Below the pieces are notes generated by a model. The model saw nothing but the letters and a program-made list of their open reading frames with translations, was not told where the DNA came from and searched no databases. This document shows, piece by piece, positions 1-6,717 of a stretch of 12,391 nucleotides of DNA. A program made the translations under genes and the position numbers. Where the stretch lies: the NCBI GenBank assembly GCA_027488055.1, contig JAIYCK010000415.1:1-12391 (forward strand). Reading direction: 5' to 3'. Positions within the stretch are counted from its first letter, which is position 1, and the number at the start of each line of letters is the position of its first letter. The stretch comes from Flavobacteriales bacterium (GTDB lineage: Bacteria; Bacteroidota; Bacteroidia; Flavobacteriales_D; Sanyastnellaceae).

Positions 1-932
1 AAGTCTTTTACAACGATACTTACCGTACCATTTCCTAGATTACTGAAAGTAGCATCGCCATTAGCGAAATCGCCACCGTTGAAAGAATAAGAAGCAGTTC
101 CGTGGTTGCCAGAAACCATCACTTCTACTTCGCCGTCTGTATCACCAGCGCATGTTGGGTTAGTTACCATTACGTCTGTGATCGCAAGAGCACAATCATA
201 TAGACATAGACCGTCGTTGAAACCGGCCTCAGCATCGTAATTTACTGCCAATGGATCGGTACAACCAGGTGTGCCGCAGTCTCCTGTGCCAAAAGACAAA
301 CCAACTTGGTTCAATGTTGGTGAATTGGTGTTTACGAAGTTGGGCGTAACCTGCAAATTGAATACACCGCAAATGTCACCATTTGTAGTGATCTGCGCTA
401 ATAATACCTTTAGGTTAGTGCCAGCTTCAGTGTTTACATTGTCCGAAAGACCAGTCCATGCACCGCCAATCGTAGAGTTGATGAACGTATTACCCTGTCC
501 GTAAGGAACCGTGTTAAAAGCTTCATCAGACCAAAATTGATTATCGTCCTCGAATGTATAAATAGGATTCGTACCCACTGAACCGCAAGTATATCCAAAT
601 GTGTAATAGGAATCATAGCCTACGATCGGCTGAGCCCCAATAAGGACACAGTTCGCGCTAGTTCCGTATACACCACCAAAAGGATGATTCCAAATACCAC
701 TGCCACCTACGTTGAGTACTAACGGTGAATTAGCATCACCATATACTGTGCTCACACGATCCGTTGGGTTGGTGCAGTTGGCATAAATGCGATAGGTCGA
801 ATGTCCTGTAGGATATCCTGTAACAGTTCCGTTATCCGTGTAGACAGTCTCCACAGTAATGGATGTTACTTGAGCCAATGCAGCAAAACTGATCGACGCA
901 AACATAACCATAGTAAGTAAAATTCTCTTCAT
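1..932 (-). CDS. Secreted adhesin-like protein with SprB-type repeat (partial, N-terminal 310 residues)
   Basis: The frame is open from an ATG at 932 to the left edge, so the C-terminus is missing. Residues 1-21 are a signal peptide (MKR, a hydrophobic stretch, cleavage near ALA-Q). Residues about 25-200 form a domain I cannot name, with TYRIYANCTNPTDRVSTVYG, a YDSYYTFGY segment and an LLAQITTNG segment. A similar layout occurs in other secreted proteins of marine bacteria, but this is recall, not a search. Residues 223-245 are a GCTDP..NYD..A...DGLCLY repeat, and residues 248-310 read as a SprB-type repeat (TCAGDTDGEVEVMVSG, then SYSFNGG). In Bacteroidota such repeats build large surface adhesins exported by T9SS; SprB itself acts in gliding. 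A T9SS C-terminal domain would be expected beyond the edge but cannot be seen. It has its own promoter at 978-1008 and is separated from the gene behind it by the terminator at 1041-1070. Confidence 0.85.
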   Translation of the reverse strand, partial: MKRILLTMVMFASISFAALAQVTSITVETVYTDNGTVTGYPTGHSTYRIYANCTNPTDRVSTVYGDANSPLVLNVGGSGIWNHPFGGVYGTSANCVLIGAQPIVGYDSYYTFGYTCGSVGTNPIYTFEDDNQFWSDEAFNTVPYGQGNTFINSTIGGAWTGLSDNVNTEAGTNLKVLLAQITTNGDICGVFNLQVTPNFVNTNSPTLNQVGLSFGTGDCGTPGCTDPLAVNYDAEAGFNDGLCLYDCALAITDVMVTNPTCAGDTDGEVEVMVSGNHGTASYSFNGGDFANGDATFSNLGNGTVSIVVKD

Positions 933-977
933 GTCTGAGTTTGGGTTTGGTACTAGTTTGTTTAATTTATTTGGCCT

Positions 978-1008
978 CAAATATAGTCGACCTTGTGGTT
1001 AATACAAA
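978..1008 (-). promoter_or_regulatory. Bacteroidota-type promoter of the left-edge adhesin gene
   Basis: On the minus strand this reads TTTG (1008-1005), a 19-nt spacer, then TATATTTG (985-978). It matches the Bacteroidota consensus TTG/TTTG-N17-23-TAnnTTTG exactly. Transcription would start around 971-974, giving a leader of about 40 nt before the ATG at 932. The leader has no clear Shine-Dalgarno sequence, as is usual in this phylum. Confidence 0.75.
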
Positions 1009-1040
1009 TGAATGTCTCAATTACCTATCAACATATTAAC

Positions 1041-1070
1041 AAAAAAGGCCTTCCAAAAATGGAAGGCCTT
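1041..1070 (-). terminator. Intrinsic terminator of the CBM-like/T9SS gene
   Basis: A perfect 10-bp stem, AAGGCCTTCC (1045-1054) with GGAAGGCCTT (1061-1070), closes a 6-nt loop. Read on the minus strand it ends in a run of six T (1046-1041). It lies 39 nt after the stop codon of the upstream gene and just before the promoter of the next minus-strand gene, so it insulates the two. Confidence 0.9.
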
Positions 1071-1109
1071 GAAAAGCAGCACCTAAAATGCTGAAATATT
1101 TTCGAAAAG

Positions 1110-2870
1110 TTATTTAATTGAAACGGTTTTGGTTTGGATACCAGTACCGTTGCTAACAACTAAATTATATACACCTGCAGACAATTGAGCCACTTCAATT
1201 TCGAATTGACGATCACCTGCCAAGGTACCTGCGTTTTTGCTGTAAACCACTTGACCCACATTGTTGATCAATTGAATTTGGATATTTTGAGCCGTTGCAG
1301 CATTCAATTTCACTGTCAAGCGATCTTCTGCTGGATTAGGGAACACCAACAAGCTGCTTAGGAAAGCGTTCTCGTTCACATTCACGACACAGTCAGTGCA
1401 AGCACTGAAGCAAACTACTGGCAACGTCTCAGCCTCACCAGTGCGGTCATGTACACGATTGTAACCACCGATACCATTGGCTACACCGCAATCTGCGATA
1501 CCAGCACCTTCTTCGTTAGCGGCATTGGAAACCAAACCGTTCACAAATTTATACTGGAATTGAGCAGCACCAGAAACGTTCGCAGTTGCTTCATAAATAT
1601 TGGCGCCCGTGTTGGTCATTTGAATTGCACCACCCTGCCATTGCGGATTAGTGAAGTTACCAATCAAATAAACACCATCTGCAGAGGCAATTGAGTTGCC
1701 ATCTAGATCACTCATATTCACTCGGAAAGTGATATCAGCTGGATTTGGATTGGGTACACATTGCACTGAGCACTGGCCATAGCAGAATTCGATGATCATA
1801 TCTGTTCCTTCCACGATCGCCTGACGATTACCGTTCACGTTGCATTCAGCTGGCATCGATTCATTCGAGTTGTCAGCTCCATTCCAATCGTTACCATTGA
1901 CAAATTTGAAGTTGATTGTACCTGGAGCAACAGGAAGTGTCACTTCGTACACCATGTCACCATCGGTATCCAACATTGTACCTGCTGGATCACCAGGACT
2001 CCAGCCTTGGAAGTCACCAGCTACGTGCACACCGTTTGGAGATATCGTTTCGTTCACCATACCCACGCGGAAAGTCACCATCGTTGGTTGGGTGCACGGA
2101 TCGCATGAACTCCAACAAACGATTGGAAGTGGCGTGTTTACATCAGCAATATCTGTCAAACGGTTGCCATTGTTGGGGCCACATGCACCCGTAACATTTT
2201 CATTTGGATTTGCCCAGTCATTGCCATTGATAAACTTATACTCAATAGAAGTCATGTTACCCACAGAGTATACACCTTCCCAAATATTGTCGCCATCCCA
2301 ATCTTGCAAAGGAGATGCGCCTGCTGTCCAATCGCCAGATCCATCGCCATCGACGAATGGGTTTTGGAAGTTACCAGCCACGTGAACGCCCACAGGGTTC
2401 ACAGCGGGTTGGGTAGACATGTCCACACGGAAACGCACTGCGCTTTCACCGCAAGCCACACATTGTGCAAAACAAACATCAAAGCTTGTTGCAACATCAC
2501 CTACCATAAATTGACGGTTATCGTTGCCGTTCACTTGCACTTGGCAAGTAGATGGAACGTCCTCAGATTGAGGCCAGTCGTTACCATTGATGAATTTGAA
2601 CTCATAACGTGCAGGCATCAAATCCATTGTGATGGAATAAACACCATCTGCGTCTACGTCTGAAAGTTCCAATGAATCCACATCCCAATTGACGTACATG
2701 TCATTCTCCATCATGCCATCATAATTGGGGTCTTCAAAGTTACCTGCGATGTGAACGCCAAGCGGACTAACCGTAACGCTGTTCATATCCACATTGAAAG
2801 TAACTGAAGTTTGCGCTTGAGCTACCAAACCTGCAGCCAATGCAATCATACTTAAGTAAATTTTTCTCAT
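1110..2870 (-). CDS. T9SS-exported protein with four glycogen-binding-like (CBM48-like) modules
   Basis: The protein has 586 residues from the ATG at 2870. This start is preferred over an in-frame one at 2957 because it begins a clean signal peptide (MRKIYLSMIALAAGLVAQAQ) and the upstream extension would run through the promoter. Four modules follow at about 22-140, 144-259, 264-371 and 379-494, each with VxFxVxM, GV(H/Y)xxG(N/D)F and (Y/F)KF(I/V)NG. The K-to-W spacing in KFINGNDW (K92/W99, K212/W219, K322/W329) is that of Lys126 and Trp133 in the AMPK-beta glycogen-binding module. Module 3 also keeps a Trp after GDFQG (W290), like AMPK-beta Trp100. Each module ends in a Cys cluster (C-x3-C-x2/3-C). 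Residues about 502-586 are a type A T9SS sorting domain (VFPNPAEDRLTVKL, then LSAGVYNLVV). The likely role is binding alpha-glucan at the cell surface or outside the cell, supported by the divergent GH13 gene. The ligand is inferred. Confidence 0.88.
   Translation of the reverse strand: MRKIYLSMIALAAGLVAQAQTSVTFNVDMNSVTVSPLGVHIAGNFEDPNYDGMMENDMYVNWDVDSLELSDVDADGVYSITMDLMPARYEFKFINGNDWPQSEDVPSTCQVQVNGNDNRQFMVGDVATSFDVCFAQCVACGESAVRFRVDMSTQPAVNPVGVHVAGNFQNPFVDGDGSGDWTAGASPLQDWDGDNIWEGVYSVGNMTSIEYKFINGNDWANPNENVTGACGPNNGNRLTDIADVNTPLPIVCWSSCDPCTQPTMVTFRVGMVNETISPNGVHVAGDFQGWSPGDPAGTMLDTDGDMVYEVTLPVAPGTINFKFVNGNDWNGADNSNESMPAECNVNGNRQAIVEGTDMIIEFCYGQCSVQCVPNPNPADITFRVNMSDLDGNSIASADGVYLIGNFTNPQWQGGAIQMTNTGANIYEATANVSGAAQFQYKFVNGLVSNAANEEGAGIADCGVANGIGGYNRVHDRTGEAETLPVVCFSACTDCVVNVNENAFLSSLLVFPNPAEDRLTVKLNAATAQNIQIQLINNVGQVVYSKNAGTLAGDRQFEIEVAQLSAGVYNLVVSNGTGIQTKTVSIK
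1389..2807 (-). repeat. Four tandem protein modules of about 108-119 codons
   Basis: The modules lie at 2807-2451, 2441-2094, 2081-1758 and 1736-1389. All share the same order: VxFxVxM strand, GV(H/Y) strand with GNF/GDF, a variable Asp/Gly-rich loop, the KF(I/V)NG strand, a lone Cys, Asn-Arg or a similar polar segment, and a closing Cys-aromatic-x-x-Cys-x-x-Cys cluster. Modules 1-3 keep NDW after KF(I/V)NG. Module 4 has LVS there and is the most diverged. Lengths and loops differ, so these are old duplications rather than recent copies. Confidence 0.85.
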
Positions 2871-2909
2871 GTGATTAAATTGTTGTTGTTTTGTTTTAGT
2901 TATTACTTG

Positions 2910-2924
2910 GTGTAAAGTTAACAC
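2910..2924. promoter_or_regulatory. Candidate operator: near-palindrome GTGT-N7-ACAC
   Basis: GTGTAAAGTTAACAC pairs with itself at every position but one around a central G. It covers the place where the -33 contact of the GH13 promoter should be and the predicted start point of the minus-strand gene. One factor bound here could affect both genes. This is inference from position and symmetry only. Confidence 0.35.
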
Positions 2925-2929
2925 TATCT

Positions 2930-2958
2930 CAAAGGTATATACATTTGCAATACTCAAA
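2930..2958 (-). promoter_or_regulatory. Promoter of the CBM-like/T9SS gene
   Basis: On the minus strand, TTTG (2958-2955), a 17-nt spacer and TACCTTTG (2937-2930) fit the Bacteroidota consensus. The predicted start, near 2920-2925, gives a leader of roughly 50 nt before the ATG at 2870. The spacer of this promoter contains the -7 element of the opposite gene. Confidence 0.7.
2940..2947 (+). promoter_or_regulatory. -7 element of the GH13 gene promoter
   Basis: TACATTTG matches TAnnTTTG and ends 19 nt before the ATG at 2967. It implies a leader of only about 10-15 nt, rich in A and without a Shine-Dalgarno sequence. No TTG lies at the usual upstream distance (the sequence at 2917-2920 is GTTA). 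The promoter may therefore be weak alone or depend on an activator. Confidence 0.55.
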
Positions 2959-2966
2959 AAAATAAA

Positions 2967-4847
2967 ATGAATTTTTCAACAAGTCTCTTTCGTTTATTTA
3001 ACACCTTGGTTGCCTGTGTATTATTTGCAGGCTGTGCCCTTCAATCGTTTGCCAAAGGAACCCAAGCTCCTTTTTCCCGTGTCGATCCACCGAATTGGTG
3101 GGTAGGCATGGAAAACAACACAGTGGAATTGTTGTTTCAAGGGCCATCCATTCAAGAGTTCGATATCACATTGGTAGGAACTGATACAAAAATCACAAAA
3201 ATCTCCCGACCTTCAAACCCATATTATGTTTTTGTAACCATTGAAATCAGTAAGAATCAGAAGGCAGGTGAAGTTGTGTTCCAATTCATCGGCAAGAAGA
3301 AGAAAAAATACCTTTACAAATATCAACTGTATCAAAAGAATCAAACCCTTCAGCGTGGAATTGACCCTTCAGACCTGATTTACCTCGTGTTTCCCGATCG
3401 CTTTGCCAATGGCGACACTACAAACGATCGCATCGCATCGATGAATGAACCGCAAGTGGATCGCAAAGGATTGAAGACGAGACACGGCGGCGACCTGCAA
3501 GGAATGATTAATCACCTCGACCATATCCAATCACTAGGCACCACCGCCATTTGGGTCAATCCAGTACTTGAGAACAATCAACCCCGAGAAAGTTATCATG
3601 GCTATGCCTTTACTGATTTGTACAAAGTAGACCCTCGACTTGGCTCCAATGGCTTATACAAAGCTTTTGTAGATTCATGTCACGCAAAGGGAACCAAAGT
3701 AATCTGGGATGCCGTGCTCAATCATTGGGGAAACGAGCACTACTTGTTTAAGAATCTTCCCGATAGCAATTGGGTGAATTGGTTTCCGACCTTCACAAGA
3801 ACCAATTATCGCGCGGAAACACTGATGGATCCGTACGCGAGCGATGCGGATAAACGCATCATGACAGATGCTTGGTTTGACCACCACATGCCCGACCTCA
3901 ACCAACGATCTAGTACCCTCGCCCGTTACTTGATTCAACACTGTATCTGGTGGATTGAATATGCAGGTATTGACGCTTTCCGGATCGATACCTATGCCTA
4001 CCCTGATCAGTCATTCATGAGTGCACTCAACGAACGAATCTTACAGGAATATCCTGACTTTACGATGTTTGGTGAGACATGGGTTCAAGGTACACCGGTC
4101 CAAGCTTGGTTCACCGAAAAGAACAAATTAAACAATGCCTTTGATTCACACTTACATGGTGTGACCGATTTTCAGCTTTATTACGCCATCACCAAAGGGT
4201 TGAATGAAAATTTCGGTTGGGAAGAAGGATTTCGGCGGATCGAATTGACGCTTGCCCATGATGGCCTCTATCACGATCCCTTCGCGAATGTCACCTTCTT
4301 GGACAACCATGATTTGAGTCGTATCTATAGCGTATTGAACGAGGATTTTGTGAAGTGGAAAATGTCGATGGCCCTGCTGTATACCTTACGCGGTATCCCA
4401 TCCATTTATTATGGCACCGAAATACTGATGAAGAATTTTTCAGATCCCGATGCCAAGGTGCGCGAAGACTTTCCTGGAGGTTGGAGCAATGATGCAACCA
4501 ATAAATTTACCTCAAAGGGCAGAACAGCCATTGAGAATGAGGCTTTCGAATATCTCAAGACCATCGGTCAATGGCGCAAAGACAATCCGTGGATTGGTCG
4601 AGCCAAGTTGACTCAGTTTGTTCCAGAAAACAACACCTACGTGTACTTCCGTTCAGATGCTGAGCATACGCTGATGTGTGTGTTCAACGCCAACGATAAA
4701 CCCATAACACTGCAAACCGACCGATTCGCTGAGCGCTTAGCAGGGAAGTCAGTAGGCAAAGAAATCCTTACAGGCCAGCGAGTGCAAATCAAAGAGACAA
4801 TTGAACTCGCGCCTAAAAGTATTTACCTTTATGACCTGCGCAAATAG
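2967..4847 (+). CDS. GH13 neopullulanase / cyclomaltodextrinase (SusA-like)
   Basis: This 626-residue enzyme should hydrolyse alpha-1,4 links in malto-oligosaccharides, cyclodextrins or pullulan in the periplasm. Residues 1-29 are an export signal. FAGC (20-23) could be a lipobox with a non-ideal Phe at -3, or SFA-K could be a signal peptidase I site. Residues 38-125 are the N-terminal cyclomaltodextrinase domain (PPNWWVGMENNTVELLFQG). The GH13 barrel spans about 134-540, with region I DAVLNH (248-253), MPDLN (308-312), nucleophile D341 in GIDAFRID, acid/base E370 in FGETW, and D449 in FLDNHD. All three catalytic acids are present. The C-terminal beta domain ends in SIYLYDLRK. The length is close to that of Bacteroides SusA. 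It is divergent from the CBM-like protein gene across 96 bp and probably co-regulated with it. No SusC/SusD pair is in view. No terminator was recognised after the stop. Confidence 0.93.
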   Translation: MNFSTSLFRLFNTLVACVLFAGCALQSFAKGTQAPFSRVDPPNWWVGMENNTVELLFQGPSIQEFDITLVGTDTKITKISRPSNPYYVFVTIEISKNQKAGEVVFQFIGKKKKKYLYKYQLYQKNQTLQRGIDPSDLIYLVFPDRFANGDTTNDRIASMNEPQVDRKGLKTRHGGDLQGMINHLDHIQSLGTTAIWVNPVLENNQPRESYHGYAFTDLYKVDPRLGSNGLYKAFVDSCHAKGTKVIWDAVLNHWGNEHYLFKNLPDSNWVNWFPTFTRTNYRAETLMDPYASDADKRIMTDAWFDHHMPDLNQRSSTLARYLIQHCIWWIEYAGIDAFRIDTYAYPDQSFMSALNERILQEYPDFTMFGETWVQGTPVQAWFTEKNKLNNAFDSHLHGVTDFQLYYAITKGLNENFGWEEGFRRIELTLAHDGLYHDPFANVTFLDNHDLSRIYSVLNEDFVKWKMSMALLYTLRGIPSIYYGTEILMKNFSDPDAKVREDFPGGWSNDATNKFTSKGRTAIENEAFEYLKTIGQWRKDNPWIGRAKLTQFVPENNTYVYFRSDAEHTLMCVFNANDKPITLQTDRFAERLAGKSVGKEILTGQRVQIKETIELAPKSIYLYDLRK

Positions 4848-5001
4848 GATACAACTTGCAGCTATGAAAGCAGCGCATCAATAGTCCTCTTAGCTTCCAT
4901 TGGCTAGTGTATATGAAGTTCACATTGACATGAGATGGTATCTTCGCTCAACCCTTTTGACCTCCATTGAATGTGCCCTTGTTTCAAAAAACCGATGAAA
5001 A

Positions 5002-5778
5002 ATGTGCTATAACATCCAATTGCTAGCTGCACGCATCAAAAAAAGTGGCAAGCGCAAAAATAAAACTGACGAGGAGATTGCTCAGGCCATGGAGATGATC
5101 AAAAAACAATGGGAAGGCAAGCCCCTGTTTTCATTGTACGGCTTCGACTTTCCCGCACTGCCGATCATAACTTACACGACTCGCGTCGAAACACTCGAAG
5201 CCCACTGGGGCTTGATTCCCCATTGGTGCCAAGAAATCGCCCAGCAGGACATGCTGCGCAATCAAACATTGAATGCACGGATTGAAAGTTTGGAAGAAAA
5301 GCCTTCTTTTCGCAGAGCACTCGAGCGTCATCGCTGCCTCATTCCAGTCACAGGATATTACGAATTCAAACATTTTGGAAAACGCGCTATACCCCACTTT
5401 CTCTATCCCCGTGATGGAGAAACCATGTGGATGGCTGGTTTGTATGATGAGGCTCCAAGAGGTCTTACGAATATTCGCACTTGCTCGATTGTAACGACCA
5501 AAGCCAATCAAATGGCCGCATCTATCCACAATCAAGCTAAATCAGATGGACCTCGCATGCCGTTGATATTGGATTTTGAAACTGCCGAGATTTGGCTCCA
5601 GGGAAGTCCAGCGGAGGCCATGGCCGCGGGTAAGGGCATTCACACTCCCGAAGATTATCTTTCTGCCCATATGGTAAAACCCCTTCGCGGCCAGCAATCA
5701 CCGGGCAATGTAGAAGAAGCCTCTGCCCCATTTGTGTATAAGGATCTGCTCATTCAAGGCGATTTATTCGGAGATTGA
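5002..5778 (+). CDS. SRAP-domain abasic-site DNA-protein crosslink protein (HMCES/YedK family)
   Basis: This 258-residue SOS-response-associated peptidase (SRAP) family protein covalently traps abasic sites in single-stranded DNA through Cys2, shielding them from breakage. The start is fixed by chemistry: Cys must follow the initiator Met, and ATG-TGC at 5002 supplies it. The active-site set C2, N91 (LNARIESL), E121 (GYYEF) and H176 (SIHN) has exactly the spacing of E. coli YedK C2/N75/E105/H160 shifted by 16. HWGLIPHW (68-75), RCLIPVTGYYEF and PRMPLIL are further family hallmarks. The span between H176 and RMP seems a few residues longer than usual. The 154 bp before it show no clear promoter. 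xerD follows after 25 bp, suggesting co-transcription. It may be annotated elsewhere as a DUF159 or 'SOS response-associated peptidase' protein. Confidence 0.94.
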   Translation: MCYNIQLLAARIKKSGKRKNKTDEEIAQAMEMIKKQWEGKPLFSLYGFDFPALPIITYTTRVETLEAHWGLIPHWCQEIAQQDMLRNQTLNARIESLEEKPSFRRALERHRCLIPVTGYYEFKHFGKRAIPHFLYPRDGETMWMAGLYDEAPRGLTNIRTCSIVTTKANQMAASIHNQAKSDGPRMPLILDFETAEIWLQGSPAEAMAAGKGIHTPEDYLSAHMVKPLRGQQSPGNVEEASAPFVYKDLLIQGDLFGD

Positions 5779-5791
5779 CAGAAGGAGCAAA

Positions 5792-5799
5792 TAAATTTG
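5792..5799 (+). promoter_or_regulatory. Possible -7 element just before xerD
   Basis: TAAATTTG fits TAnnTTTG but lies only 4 nt before the ATG at 5804, so a transcript from it would be leaderless or nearly so. No good TTG is found 17-23 nt upstream. A purine-rich AGAAGGAG at 5780-5787 resembles a Shine-Dalgarno sequence but is 16 nt from the ATG, too far to be typical. Confidence 0.25.
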
Positions 5800-5803
5800 T
5801 GTT

Positions 5804-6715
5804 ATGGCAAATTGGACAATATTTCAAAAAGGACACCTGAGCTTTTTGCGCCTGGAGAAATCCTTGGCAAAGAACTCACTTGCCTCGTATGCCCTAGATA
5901 TTGAAAAATTTAAAAAATACATCGAAGAAACTTCGCCCAAATCACCCCTGCAAATTACCACATCTGATATTCGTGACTACCTCGTTTTTCTGCATAGTTT
6001 GGGATTAAGTGCCACCACTCAATCTCGGATGATTAGTGGACTTCGCAGTTTTTTTTCGTACCTACTCATTGAGCAAGCCATCCAAGTCAATCCGATGGAC
6101 TTGATCGAAACACCTCGTTTAGGAAGGCACTTACCCGATGTGTTGAGCGTAGAAGAGATCGAAGAAATGATCGGTCAGATTGACTATTCGCGGCCTGACG
6201 GTACGCGCTCGCGTGCGATCATCGAAACACTCTACGGTTGTGGGTTGCGCGTATCAGAATTATTGTCGTTGAAGTTTACCAACATTTATGCAGAGGATGG
6301 CTTCGTGAGAATCATTGGCAAAGGCTCCAAGGAGCGACTCACTCCCATTGGAAAAACTGCGTTGGAATGGATTCAGCACTACCGCTCACACATGCGCGAT
6401 CATCAAACAATTAAAGCAGGCTTTGAAGACTTTGTATTCTTGAATCAACGAGGCACTTCACTCTCGCGCATGACCATCCTCACGATCGTCCATGATCTTG
6501 CCCAAAAGGCCAGTATACAAAAAACGATCAGTCCACATACATTTCGCCATAGTTTTGCCACCCATCTGGTTGAGGCCGGAGCGGATCTAAGGGCCGTGCA
6601 AGAAATGCTCGGACATGCGAGCATCACCACAACCGAAATATATACTCATCTCGATCGCCATCGTTTGAAGCAAGAAATTTTGAACTTTCACCCACGATAT
6701 CACACCCCCACATAA
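5804..6715 (+). CDS. xerD: Site-specific tyrosine recombinase XerD
   Basis: This 303-residue recombinase, with XerC, resolves chromosome dimers at dif under FtsK control. The N-terminal SAM-like core-binding domain spans about 5-100 and the catalytic domain about 110-295. The catalytic set R149 (GCGLRVSELL), K173 (GKGSKER), H245 and R248 (PHTFRHS), H271 (LGHAS) and Y280 (TEIYTH) equals E. coli XerD R148/K172/H244/R247/H270/Y279 shifted by one. It ends with LNFHPR, as many Bacteroidota XerD proteins do. This collinearity and the absence of cargo or attachment repeats favour the housekeeping enzyme over a phage or transposon integrase. XerC is the main alternative name. The next ATG follows its stop after 2 nt, so translation is probably coupled. 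Confidence 0.9.
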   Translation: MANWTIFQKGHLSFLRLEKSLAKNSLASYALDIEKFKKYIEETSPKSPLQITTSDIRDYLVFLHSLGLSATTQSRMISGLRSFFSYLLIEQAIQVNPMDLIETPRLGRHLPDVLSVEEIEEMIGQIDYSRPDGTRSRAIIETLYGCGLRVSELLSLKFTNIYAEDGFVRIIGKGSKERLTPIGKTALEWIQHYRSHMRDHQTIKAGFEDFVFLNQRGTSLSRMTILTIVHDLAQKASIQKTISPHTFRHSFATHLVEAGADLRAVQEMLGHASITTTEIYTHLDRHRLKQEILNFHPRYHTPT

Positions 6716-6717
6716 AG

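Noticed and set aside
1840..2385. 181-codon plus-strand ORF opposite the CBM-like gene
   Set aside because: It is antisense to a gene with clear repeats, a signal peptide and a sorting domain. Its translation shows no domain, and open antisense frames are common in such sequence.
2871..2957. In-frame 29-residue N-terminal extension of the CBM-like protein
   Set aside because: It contains the -7 promoter element and would bury the signal peptide that begins at the ATG at 2870.
4848..5001. Search for a terminator or promoter between the GH13 gene and the SRAP gene
   Set aside because: No stable hairpin with a T-run and no TAnnTTTG element at proper spacing was found. TATCTTCG near 4938 is one mismatch off and lacks an upstream TTG.
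5804..6715. Recombinase as the integrase of a mobile element
   Set aside because: All six catalytic residues align with E. coli XerD at constant offset. No cargo genes, attachment-site repeats or transfer genes are nearby.
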